DNA from: Pinirhizobacter soli
GTDB taxonomy: Bacteria > Pseudomonadota > Gammaproteobacteria > Xanthomonadales > Rhodanobacteraceae
Assembly (NCBI RefSeq): GCF_015905305.1
Contig: NZ_JADZLQ010000002.1
Span: forward strand, 620,001 to 684,000
Direction: 5' to 3'
Length of the DNA stretch: 64,000 nucleotides
Shown here: positions 7,988 through 16,030 of the stretch, in pieces
Layout of the letters: every line of letters starts with the position of its first letter
Position numbering within the stretch: the first letter of the stretch is position 1
Notes under the pieces: generated by a model
Told to the model about the DNA's origin: nothing
Database searches by the model: none
The model's input: the letters and a program-made list of their open reading frames with translations, nothing else
Position numbers and translations under genes: made by a program

Positions 7988-8812
7988 CTACCCCGCCCCG
8001 GAGGGAACATCCTTCGGAGGCGACGGTGGCGTAGAAGCAATGAGGTGTCGCCGCCGCACCAAGAACCACACGGCGCCAAGGGGGAACGACAGGGCCAGCT
8101 GCCATGGCCCATAAGGCTGCGCCACGCCGGAAGCGCTGAACAGCCGGAACGAAATGAGGGAGAAGCCCAGCTCGCCCGTACTCCAGTTCATCGATACCGT
8201 TACCACACCCACCAGAGTGAACAACGCCCACCATACCTTCCGCCGCATCGGAGTGCGCAGGCAAGTGACCAGAGCGAACAGGCAGAACAAAGGCATGGCG
8301 ATGACGCCCAGCAGGAAGAGCCATTGCAAAGGCCCTTTCCCGGCAAGCGAGAAAGCGTTGATTTGTTCGAGCGACTGATCGTGCGTCTCGGCTCGCATAC
8401 CCACGATTTCCGTACGCTCGCCGGTCTTGACCAAAACGACGTTGGCGACGAGCCAGCGGTGGTCAAACTGGTATTCGTAGCTCAGGTTATAAGTGGTCTG
8501 CTTCGCCTTGCCGCTCGCCCAGTGTTCGCCGGTGTAGGTGCCAACCAGCTTCACGTTGGTGGGCGTGCCTGATGGCATTCCGGCGGAGAGGCTACGAAGC
8601 TTGACCAACGTGTCGGGGTTATCCAGTTCCCCGGACAACATCGGGCGAAGCTCGTCGATCTTCCCCGTCCGCCATTCGTCGATCACCGACCGGCCGATCT
8701 CGGCGGCGGGATGGGGCGTGAGCTTGTCGATCATGGCTTGCTGATCGCACGCGCAAACGCCAAACACGATGGCCAGCACGACCACGCAACGCCTGATGAT
8801 CCCCATGGGCAC
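7988..8812 (-). CDS. Hypothetical membrane-anchored lipoprotein
   Basis: 274 residues, family not recognised. A hydrophobic N-terminus ends in VCAC at residues 19-22, a probable lipobox, with Asp at +2; that residue in enterics retains lipoproteins in the inner membrane. A soluble region follows (about 24-160, with NLSYEYQFDHRWLVANVVLVKTG). Then three hydrophobic segments lie between about 165 and 255, which agree with inner-membrane location. It reads like a stress or envelope protein with a periplasmic domain, but no function can be inferred. A DUF2127 gene lies immediately upstream on the same strand, 23 bp away. Confidence 0.7.
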   Translation of the reverse strand: MPMGIIRRCVVVLAIVFGVCACDQQAMIDKLTPHPAAEIGRSVIDEWRTGKIDELRPMLSGELDNPDTLVKLRSLSAGMPSGTPTNVKLVGTYTGEHWASGKAKQTTYNLSYEYQFDHRWLVANVVLVKTGERTEIVGMRAETHDQSLEQINAFSLAGKGPLQWLFLLGVIAMPLFCLFALVTCLRTPMRRKVWWALFTLVGVVTVSMNWSTGELGFSLISFRLFSASGVAQPYGPWQLALSFPLGAVWFLVRRRHLIASTPPSPPKDVPSGAG

Positions 8813-8835
8813 GTCCGATGTGATGTTCGACGTCG

Positions 8836-9345
8836 TTATACGCCTGAACTGGTAGCCACGCTAGCGTGCCGGGGTCGCAAGGCGATACGCACCAGGTAGA
8901 TAACGATCAGTATATTGGCCACCATCACGGCAAGCTTCAGCCAGCCGAAGCGCACGATGCATTCGTACAGTTCGACGGGCACAAACGAGCCGGTGGCGAT
9001 CACGGTGAACCACTCGGCCCAGTGCTTGCGCATCCACAGGCCGATGCCCTCGGTGGCAAAGATAGCGGCGTAGACCAACGCCACAATGCCCACCGCAATG
9101 AATTTCGCCGGCCCCATGCCCTCGAGCAGGTGCACCAGGCTCCAGCGGATGCTGTTGCTTTCGGTCAGTTGCAGGTGCTCAAGCCATTGCACCAGATTCT
9201 GGAAGTTCTGTTCGCGATCCAGGCGAAAGGCAGCGATGGCGATGAAGATCAGGCCGATGGTCTTCACCGCCTTGTACACGGCGATAATGCGAAGTCCTGC
9301 CGGGTATTTTTCGGTATCTGCAGAGGAAGCGGATGCGTGGTCCAT
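8836..9345 (-). CDS. DUF2127 family membrane protein
   Basis: 169-residue inner-membrane protein with about four hydrophobic helices. The conserved DUF2127 sequence features are visible: GLRIIAVYKAVKTIGL near the N-terminus, EGIGLWMRKHWAEWFTVIATG and PVELYECI in the third quarter. Function is unknown for the family. It lies between an SGNH hydrolase lipoprotein and the lipoprotein at 7988-8812, all on the minus strand with short gaps (11 and 23 bp), so the three may form one transcript. Confidence 0.85.
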   Translation of the reverse strand: MDHASASSADTEKYPAGLRIIAVYKAVKTIGLIFIAIAAFRLDREQNFQNLVQWLEHLQLTESNSIRWSLVHLLEGMGPAKFIAVGIVALVYAAIFATEGIGLWMRKHWAEWFTVIATGSFVPVELYECIVRFGWLKLAVMVANILIVIYLVRIALRPRHASVATSSGV

Positions 9346-9356
9346 GAAGTTTGGGC

Positions 9357-10160
9357 TTATTTTCCCAGTGCCAAGGCGATCGCCCTGGCCGCCAGCGGCC
9401 GCATGACATCATAGCCCGCGGCATTCGGGTGCAGCCCATCGAAGGTCAGGCTCTTCTTGAACACGCCCTCTTCGTCGAGCATCGCCGGGTAGTAGTCGAG
9501 CAGCACCAGGTGCTCGCCCCGGGCGTAGTCGCGGATCCAGGTGTTGAGTTCCTTGATGGTCTCCGGCGGGCGGTTTTTGCTCTGGTTCGGATCGAAGTAG
9601 TCGCTCACCGGCAGCACCGTGGCCAGGATCACCTTGATGTGGTTGGCCCGGGCAATATCGACCATCGAGGCAAGGTTGTCCTCGATCATCTGCACGCTCT
9701 GCTTGCCTGTATTGCCGGCGATGTCGTTGGTGCCGGCCAGGATAACCACGGCCTTGGGGTTAAGGGCAACGACGTCGGCGCGGAAGCGGACCAGCATCTG
9801 TGGCGTGGTCTGCCCGCTGATGCCGCGATTGATGTACGGCTTGTCGGTAAAGAACACACCCTGGCCGCGACCCCAGAAATCGGTGATCGAATCGCCCATG
9901 AAGACCACACGCTTCTCGCCCTTGGCAGGCTTGGCGACGGTTTCGTTGTCGGCGTGGTAACGGGCCAGTTGCGGCCAGTCAGCCAGTTGCTTCTGGGCCT
10001 CGGCCAGCTTCTGTTCGCTGGTGGGTACCGCCGGTGCCGCGGTGGCCTTGGCGTTGGCATCGACCGTGGAAGCCGCCTGCGATTTGGGCGCCACCGTGGT
10101 GCATGCCGAGCCCATCAGTACCAACCCAGCCAGCGCAAATGCGGCACATGCACGATTCAT
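9357..10160 (-). CDS. SGNH/GDSL-family hydrolase lipoprotein
   Basis: 267 residues. A signal peptide ends in lipobox MGSAC with lipidated Cys20. A Thr/Ala-rich linker follows, then an SGNH hydrolase domain of the lysophospholipase-L1/TesA type. All four blocks are present: GDSIT (Ser91), RGISGQT (Gly), GTNDI (Asn145), and DGLHP with the catalytic Asp/His near residues 243-246. It probably acts on ester or acetyl groups in the periplasm or at the outer membrane; the substrate is not predictable. First gene of a possible three-gene minus-strand unit, divergent from the TPR gene at 10326. Confidence 0.88.
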   Translation of the reverse strand: MNRACAAFALAGLVLMGSACTTVAPKSQAASTVDANAKATAAPAVPTSEQKLAEAQKQLADWPQLARYHADNETVAKPAKGEKRVVFMGDSITDFWGRGQGVFFTDKPYINRGISGQTTPQMLVRFRADVVALNPKAVVILAGTNDIAGNTGKQSVQMIEDNLASMVDIARANHIKVILATVLPVSDYFDPNQSKNRPPETIKELNTWIRDYARGEHLVLLDYYPAMLDEEGVFKKSLTFDGLHPNAAGYDVMRPLAARAIALALGK

Positions 10161-10325
10161 CGGTCCAACCCTTCACGACGAGTTCTTGAGCATAGGCCGG
10201 CAGCCCGCCACCGACAACGGGTGCCTGAAGTCACGGTGACCGGGCCCTTGCACCATCACGGCGACACCCCACCATGGACGGATAGAATCCGCGCATGGCG
10301 ATAAGCTAAAAGTGAGGCACGAAAG

Positions 10326-11189
10326 ATGAAGAAGCTCTTGTTCGCGCTCTGCCTGGCATTTATAGCCATCGGCCCTGTATTCGCCGACGACTCGCCCAAG
10401 GCGGTACAGGCAGCCATCGCCCAGGGTAATTACCCCCTGGCCGAACAGGAATTGCGCCAGGCCATCGCCGAGCATCCGCAAAGCGCCAAGGCGCACTATG
10501 TGCTGGCGCAGGTGCTGGCCCACCAGGGCAACATCGGCGATGCACGCACCGAAGCGGATAAGGCGCAGGCACTGGATCCCAAGATCGGCTTTACCGATCC
10601 GGCCAAGTTCCAGCGCTTCCAGACGGAACTGCGCCAGGCTACCGCGCCAGCACCCACGCGCGCCGCGCCAGCGCGGCGTGAGGCATCAGCTGCAGCCGCG
10701 GCCCCCGTGCCGTTCCAAGTGGAGAAACCCCATACGAGCATCTGGCCATGGGTGTTGGGTCTGGGGGTGATCGGCGGCATCGTGATGATGGTGATGCGTC
10801 GCCGGCAATCCCAGCCACCCGGCGGCCCGGGCTACGGCTATGGCCAGGGTCCCAATCCCAATGTTCCGCCGGGATTTCCCGGCCAGGGGTATCCGCCGCA
10901 AAACCAGGGCTCGGGCATGGGTAGCTCGTTCCTGGGCGGCCTGGCTGGCGGCGCCCTTGGCGCCGCGGCGGTGAACATGTACGAGAACCATGAGCGCCGC
11001 GAAGAAAGCGAACGCGGCGGGAACGGGATCGTCGGCGGCAACGATGCCGCTGACAGCCGCGGCCAGGCCTACGACGACCTTCGCGACCAGCCCATCGACA
11101 TGGGCAACGACGATAGTGGCTGGGGTGGTGGCGGTGGCGGCGACGACTCCAGCTTCGACAGCGGCGGCAGCGACGACAGCTGGACCTGA
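10326..11189 (+). CDS. TPR-containing membrane protein with Gly/Asp-rich tail
   Basis: 287 residues. Signal peptide or first TM at 1-21 (cleavage after FA), then about two tetratricopeptide-like repeats (AIAQGNYPLAEQELRQAIAE, KAHYVLAQVLAHQGN) to residue 95. An Ala/Pro linker leads to a TM helix near 140-158 (WPWVLGLGVIGGIVMMVMRRR). A Gly/Pro/Gln-rich cytoplasmic stretch contains a small hydrophobic GGLAGGALGAAAV. The tail is highly acidic and glycine-rich (GGGGGGDDSS, ending SWT). Probably an envelope scaffold protein; no function assigned. GAAAGATG gives a plausible Shine-Dalgarno and start. Confidence 0.75.
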   Translation: MKKLLFALCLAFIAIGPVFADDSPKAVQAAIAQGNYPLAEQELRQAIAEHPQSAKAHYVLAQVLAHQGNIGDARTEADKAQALDPKIGFTDPAKFQRFQTELRQATAPAPTRAAPARREASAAAAAPVPFQVEKPHTSIWPWVLGLGVIGGIVMMVMRRRQSQPPGGPGYGYGQGPNPNVPPGFPGQGYPPQNQGSGMGSSFLGGLAGGALGAAAVNMYENHERREESERGGNGIVGGNDAADSRGQAYDDLRDQPIDMGNDDSGWGGGGGGDDSSFDSGGSDDSWT

Positions 11190-11255
11190 CGACGGTTCAC
11201 CGCTTCGCATGAACCTGCGCTAGTCTCGGTCCCCGGAATATTCCGGGGACCGTAG

Positions 11256-12482
11256 ATGAACAGTGCCGAGCTTTTCCTGATCGCCATGGTGATCATTTTC
11301 GCCGTGCCCTACCTGATCTGGCGGCTCGGCCGCACCGACTACTACGCGCCGCTGGTGGTGGTGCAGATCCTCACCGGCATCCTGCTTGGCCCAGGCATCC
11401 TGGGCGCCGCCTACCCCGCTTACTACCAGACCATCTTCACCCCCTCTGTGGTGACCGCGCTGAACGGGGTGGCCTGGTGGGCCGTGATGATCTTCGTCTG
11501 GATCGCCGGCATCGAGCTGGATCTCAAAGCCGCCTGGGCGCAGCGCAAGGAATGCGGTACCACCGCGGCACTGGCCCTGGGCGTACCCCTGCTGTTCGGC
11601 TGCGCCGCGGCGGTGGGCCTGTTGGCGTGGCGTGACGGCTGGCTCGGCACGCAGGGCACGAACACGCAGTTCGTGCTGGGCGTGGGCATGGCCTGCGCGG
11701 TGACGGCGTTGCCGATCCTTATTCTTTTGCTCGAGAAACTGGGCGTACTGCGTGAACCGCTGGGCAAGCGTGTGCTGCGTTATGCCAGCCTCGACGACGT
11801 GATGATCTGGGGGGTGCTGGCGCTGATCCTGCTGGACTTCGACCGCGTCGGTAAACAGGCGATCTTCCTGGCCCTGCTGGTGCCCGTATCCATTGGCTAT
11901 CGCAAGCTGATGCGCCGCATCCCGGAAAGCGATCGCTGGTACGTGGGCATGGTGTGGCTCGCCCTGTGTGCCTACGGCGCGGACTTCTCGGGGTTGCACT
12001 TCATGGTGGGCGCGTTCCTCGCTGGCGTCGTCACCGACTCTGAATGGTTCAACCAGGAACACATGGATTTGCTCCGCCGCCACGTACTGCTTACGGTGAT
12101 GCCGGTGTTCTTCCTTTCCACGGGCCTGCGTACGAACTGGTCGATCGGTGGCGCTTCGGTTTTCATCGCCGCGGCCGTGTTGCTGGTGGCATCGGTGGCC
12201 GGCAAGCTCGCCGGCGTCGGCATCGCCGGCAAGATGCTCGGCTGGGCACGCGGCGACATCTGGATCGTCGGCTGGCTGCTGCAAACCAAGGCGTTGATCA
12301 TGATCATCTTCGTCAACGTACTACTGGACCGCCACCTGATCAGCAGCGAAACCTTCACCGCGTTGCTGCTGATGGCGGTGGCCAGCACCATGCTGACGGT
12401 ACCGATGGTCGCGCCGAGGCTGGCGCATCGAAAGCTTGCCGATCACACGATCGGCTGCGCCGAGGGAACTTCCGCTTCGTAG
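11256..12482 (+). CDS. CPA2-family cation/proton antiporter (Kef/Na+-H+ exchanger type)
   Basis: 408-residue inner-membrane antiporter with about 12 TM helices. ILTGILLGPGILG in TM2 and the ion-site motif ASLDDVMIW in the middle (paired Asp residues) identify the CPA2/Na_H_exchanger fold. There is no C-terminal TrkA-N domain, so it is a short-form exchanger rather than a full KefB/KefC. Substrate may be Na+ or K+. Its 3' end overlaps the convergent EAL-CBS-GGDEF gene by 40 bp. Confidence 0.88.
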   Translation: MNSAELFLIAMVIIFAVPYLIWRLGRTDYYAPLVVVQILTGILLGPGILGAAYPAYYQTIFTPSVVTALNGVAWWAVMIFVWIAGIELDLKAAWAQRKECGTTAALALGVPLLFGCAAAVGLLAWRDGWLGTQGTNTQFVLGVGMACAVTALPILILLLEKLGVLREPLGKRVLRYASLDDVMIWGVLALILLDFDRVGKQAIFLALLVPVSIGYRKLMRRIPESDRWYVGMVWLALCAYGADFSGLHFMVGAFLAGVVTDSEWFNQEHMDLLRRHVLLTVMPVFFLSTGLRTNWSIGGASVFIAAAVLLVASVAGKLAGVGIAGKMLGWARGDIWIVGWLLQTKALIMIIFVNVLLDRHLISSETFTALLLMAVASTMLTVPMVAPRLAHRKLADHTIGCAEGTSAS

Positions 12483-14254
12483 CTCACTGCGTGGAAGCCG
12501 GCGCCCCGCTTGGCGATGCGCTTGGCGGCGGCTGCAAGGCTGGCCACGGCCTCGGCATGGCGCGGGAACTCGTCGGCGAAGGTCACTGCGCCCACAGCCA
12601 CGGTGGTGATGGGAATAAGCCGGCGGCTACCCTGGCGATCCTCTCCCTCGATACCGCCGCGCGCACGATCGGCGGCGTCGAACAGGGCTGGAGCCATCTG
12701 GTTGAAGCGAAGGCGCATCTGCGTGCAGCGGTCGAGCCAGTCGTCGCCCTGGAACAGCACCACGAAGTCGTCGCCCCCGATGTGCCCGACGAAGTCGCTG
12801 TCGTGGCGCAGGTCCCCGGTAAGCGTGCTTGCCAGCAGGCAGATCATCTCGTCGCCGCGAAAATATCCGTACAGGTCGTTGAACGGCTTGAACTGGTCCA
12901 GGTCGAAGTAGGTCGCGGTGAACGGGCGCCCGGCTTCCAGCAGCCGGGCGATATGCTCGGCGACAGGGATATTGCCCGGAAGGAAGGTCAGCGGGTTGGC
13001 GTAGCGCGCCGCCTCCACGCGGATCTCGGTCACGCGCCGCACCAGCGATTCACCGGTGCCCAGCCCCAGGTAACGGCCCTGCGAGGTGATCACGAAGCCA
13101 TCGCTCAAGTAACGCTGGTCCTCGCCGCGGAGGATATCGGCCATGCTCTGCAGCGACTGCTCCGCGTCGCACAGGAGCGGATGGGCGTTCATGAAACTGG
13201 TGCAACTCTTGCGACCGAAGAGTTCGCGGGCGAAAGGCTGTGCCATGCGCTCGGTAAACGCGCGCCGGTTGACGATGCCGATGGGCTGGCCATCCTCCAC
13301 CACCGCTACGGCATGCAGCCGCTCATCGGTGCTGAATATCTGCACAAGGTCTTCATTGGTTTGCGTCGGTGCCAATGCCGGTGCCTGGATCAACAGGTGC
13401 TCGGCGTTGAGTGGCCTGGCGCCCACCGGACCGCGCGGACGCGGAGGCACCGGCACGCTGGCGCTGGCCAGCGCCAGCATCGCTGCCGCCGGCACCAGGG
13501 CTGCCGGTTCGCTTTCCGGGTGCCCGATGAGGAACCCTTGAGCGAAGGGAATACCCAGTTCGCGCAGCATGCACAGGTCGTCACCCTCTTCCACGCCTTC
13601 GCCCACGAGTTCGGCGCCAAGGGTTTCGGCCACCATGCACAGGGCACGCACGATGGCGAGCTTCTCCGCGCTCCTGGACAAGCCGTTGATCAGGTAGCGG
13701 TCGATCTTCACGATCTCCGGCTGCACCTCGTTCCACATCTCGAAGTTCGAATGGCCGTTGCCGAAATCGTCAAGGGCAATACGCACGCCACGCGCGCGGA
13801 GGTAACCCAGTGCATGCGCGAGTGCGGCGGCATTCTCGACGATGTCCCGCTCAGTGATCTCCACGGTGATGCGTCCGAAGTCGAGTCCCGGCACCGTCAA
13901 TGCATCGATCACATCGTCCGGCCGCATCCCGTCATGCAACACCGCGTGCGCGCTCAGGTTCACCAGCAGGCGTCCACTCAGCGCCTGTCGCGAAAACTCC
14001 GTGGCAATGCAGCGCGCTGCACGCAATTCGAATTCGCCAAGCTTGCCGCGGGCGCGTGCCAGGTCCAGCAGGTCGATCGGCGTCAATGCAGCGCCGGGCA
14101 AGTGACTGCGGATCAAACCCTCGTAAGCGACGATTGCGCCCGTCTGGATCCGGATTACCGGCTGGAAGGCTGCGCGCAGATAAGCGGATGAAAGGGCCTG
14201 GTCGAGGATCGAGGTAGGGTCTGAACCTAAGTGCGGGGTTTCCAGGCGAGGCAT
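12443..14254 (-). CDS. EAL-CBS-GGDEF c-di-GMP signalling protein
   Basis: 603 residues. Order: EAL phosphodiesterase domain (about 20-250), linker, CBS pair (about 285-400), C-terminal GGDEF (about 425-590). EAL active-site elements look complete: EGL in place of EAL, the Asn of NLSAH, the Glu of EITE, DDFGNGHSN, KID, the Glu of EGVEE and the Gln of AQGF. The cyclase signature is GGDDF instead of GGDEF, and the RxxD inhibitory site is not at its normal spacing. A functional phosphodiesterase with a degenerate or GTP-sensing cyclase domain is the best guess. CBS domains usually bind adenine nucleotides, which could link energy state to c-di-GMP. No TM helices, so cytosolic. Confidence 0.92.
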   Translation of the reverse strand: MPRLETPHLGSDPTSILDQALSSAYLRAAFQPVIRIQTGAIVAYEGLIRSHLPGAALTPIDLLDLARARGKLGEFELRAARCIATEFSRQALSGRLLVNLSAHAVLHDGMRPDDVIDALTVPGLDFGRITVEITERDIVENAAALAHALGYLRARGVRIALDDFGNGHSNFEMWNEVQPEIVKIDRYLINGLSRSAEKLAIVRALCMVAETLGAELVGEGVEEGDDLCMLRELGIPFAQGFLIGHPESEPAALVPAAAMLALASASVPVPPRPRGPVGARPLNAEHLLIQAPALAPTQTNEDLVQIFSTDERLHAVAVVEDGQPIGIVNRRAFTERMAQPFARELFGRKSCTSFMNAHPLLCDAEQSLQSMADILRGEDQRYLSDGFVITSQGRYLGLGTGESLVRRVTEIRVEAARYANPLTFLPGNIPVAEHIARLLEAGRPFTATYFDLDQFKPFNDLYGYFRGDEMICLLASTLTGDLRHDSDFVGHIGGDDFVVLFQGDDWLDRCTQMRLRFNQMAPALFDAADRARGGIEGEDRQGSRRLIPITTVAVGAVTFADEFPRHAEAVASLAAAAKRIAKRGAGFHAVSYEAEVPSAQPIV

Positions 14255-14430
14255 GCGTTAGGCCGAGGAACAGTGTTGGCATGATATCGACCCGGACGTT
14301 GACCGCTTGAATGAATTTTTGATGACACTTAAGCAAATCAAACAGTTGCTGTGTCCGTTCTAGCTGACACCGAGTGGTCACAATCGGCTGCTATTGCTCG
14401 TGGGACACAAGGTGATCCCGGAGCAACGGC

Positions 14431-16017
14431 ATGAACAGCGCGGTCCTAGGCGAAGGCGTCAAAGGCTCCCCACTCCAGCGTTACCTTGGCTTCGGCCTGT
14501 TTGGCGGGTTCCTGCTGGCGGCGGCGATCTACGTGGCATCCCAGCTTGGCCACGACCTGGAAGTGGTGCCCTCCAGCCCCGCCCTCGCCTACGTCCTCTT
14601 GGGTGTCGCCCTGTTGATTGCACTGGGCTTCGAATTCGTCAATGGCTTCCACGACACGGCCAATGCCGTGGCCACGGTGATCTACACGCGAGCGCTTCCT
14701 GCCAGTTTCGCGGTGGTCTGGTCCGGCGGCTGGAACTTCATCGGCGTGATGGTTTCCACCGGCGCGGTGGCTTATACGGTGCTGCAACTTTTGCCCATCG
14801 CCCTGGTATTGGACGTGGGCTCGGGCACGGGCTTTGCGATGGTGTTCGCATTGCTTATCGCGGCGATCATCTGGAATCTTGGCACCTGGTATCTCGGCCT
14901 TCCCTCGTCGAGTTCGCACACGCTGATCGGATCGATCATCGGCGTTGGCCTGATGAACCAGTTGATGAGTTCGGGTGATGCCACGAGCGCTGTGGACTGG
15001 AGCCAGGCCTGGAATGTCGGCAAAAGCCTTTTGTTCTCGCCGCTGCTGGGGTTTGCCCTGGCCTACGGACTGCTGGTGCTCCTGCGTGCGCTGGTGAAGG
15101 TGCCTGAGCTCTACCAGGAACCCAAGGGTGAAGCACCGCCGCCGTTCTGGATACGCGGCCTGCTGATCCTCACCTGCACTGGCGTGTCATTCTTCCACGG
15201 CTCCAACGATGGCCAGAAGGGCATGGGCCTGATCATGCTGATCCTGATCGGCACGGTGCCGGGCGCCTACGCGCTCAATCGCGCGGTCACGCCCAGCCAG
15301 ACGCAGACGTTCATCGCGGTAGCGCATTCGGCCAGTGAAGTATTCGCCCGCAACAGCGCCGGTGTTGCTCCGGCCACCGATCCGCGCGCGGAACTGGAGC
15401 GTTACATCAACTCGCACGACTTGAAGCCGGCCACCATCGCAGCGCTCGGCCAGCTCACCGACGCCATCAGCGGCCAGGTGGGCCGCAGCACCACGTTGGC
15501 CGACGTTCCCCAGAGCGCGGTGAACAACGTGCGCAACAACATGTACTTAAGTTCCGAAGCGCTGCGGGTGATGAGCAAGGCCAAGCAGCCCGCGTTCAGC
15601 CCGAGCGACCAGGCAGTGCTGGACAACTATCACAAGTCGCTGGACAACGGCACCAAATTCATCCCGACCTGGGTCAAGGTGGCCGTGGCATTTGCGCTGG
15701 GCCTGGGCACCATGGTCGGCTGGCGCCGCATCGTGCGCACCGTGGGCGAGCGCATCGGCAAGCAGCACCTGACCTACGCGCAGGGCGCGTCGGCCGAGGT
15801 GGTGGCGGCGGTCACCATCGCCGCGGCCGATAGCTTCGGCATGCCGGTAAGCACCACGCACGTGCTGTCATCGGGCGTGGCCGGTGCCATGGTCGCCCAG
15901 GGATCGGGCCTGCAGTGGGCCACCGTACGCAGCATGCTGATGGCCTGGGTACTCACGCTACCCGCGTCGATCGCGCTTGCAGCGTGCCTGTTCTGGGTGT
16001 TCCGCCACGTTTTCTAA
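14431..16017 (+). CDS. Inorganic phosphate transporter, PiT family
   Basis: 528-residue low-affinity phosphate/proton symporter. The two PiT signature repeats are clear: GFEFVNGFHDTANAVAT near residue 70 and the C-terminal EVVAAVTIAAADSFGMPVSTTHVLSS near 455-480. Ten or more TM helices flank a hydrophilic central loop of about 100 residues (330-430, including LERYINSHDLKPATIAALGQ). Length and loop match PitA. GGAG precedes the ATG by 8 bases. The 176-bp upstream region has GTGTC-N10-GACAC (14351-14370) but no convincing Pho box. Convergent with the following gene. Confidence 0.94.
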   Translation: MNSAVLGEGVKGSPLQRYLGFGLFGGFLLAAAIYVASQLGHDLEVVPSSPALAYVLLGVALLIALGFEFVNGFHDTANAVATVIYTRALPASFAVVWSGGWNFIGVMVSTGAVAYTVLQLLPIALVLDVGSGTGFAMVFALLIAAIIWNLGTWYLGLPSSSSHTLIGSIIGVGLMNQLMSSGDATSAVDWSQAWNVGKSLLFSPLLGFALAYGLLVLLRALVKVPELYQEPKGEAPPPFWIRGLLILTCTGVSFFHGSNDGQKGMGLIMLILIGTVPGAYALNRAVTPSQTQTFIAVAHSASEVFARNSAGVAPATDPRAELERYINSHDLKPATIAALGQLTDAISGQVGRSTTLADVPQSAVNNVRNNMYLSSEALRVMSKAKQPAFSPSDQAVLDNYHKSLDNGTKFIPTWVKVAVAFALGLGTMVGWRRIVRTVGERIGKQHLTYAQGASAEVVAAVTIAAADSFGMPVSTTHVLSSGVAGAMVAQGSGLQWATVRSMLMAWVLTLPASIALAACLFWVFRHVF

Positions 16018-16030
16018 GCCTAGAGCCGCC

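Noticed and set aside
10230-10240. Small palindrome GTCACGGTGAC between the SGNH and TPR genes
   Set aside because: Short and GC-rich, with no matching regulator or second copy.
12044-14191. 715-codon open frame on the + strand
   Set aside because: Antisense shadow of the EAL-CBS-GGDEF gene; no domain and low-complexity His/Arg/Gln sequence.
14351-14370. GTGTC-N10-GACAC before the Pit phosphate transporter as a possible Pho box
   Set aside because: Does not match the direct-repeat Pho box structure; kept only as a note.
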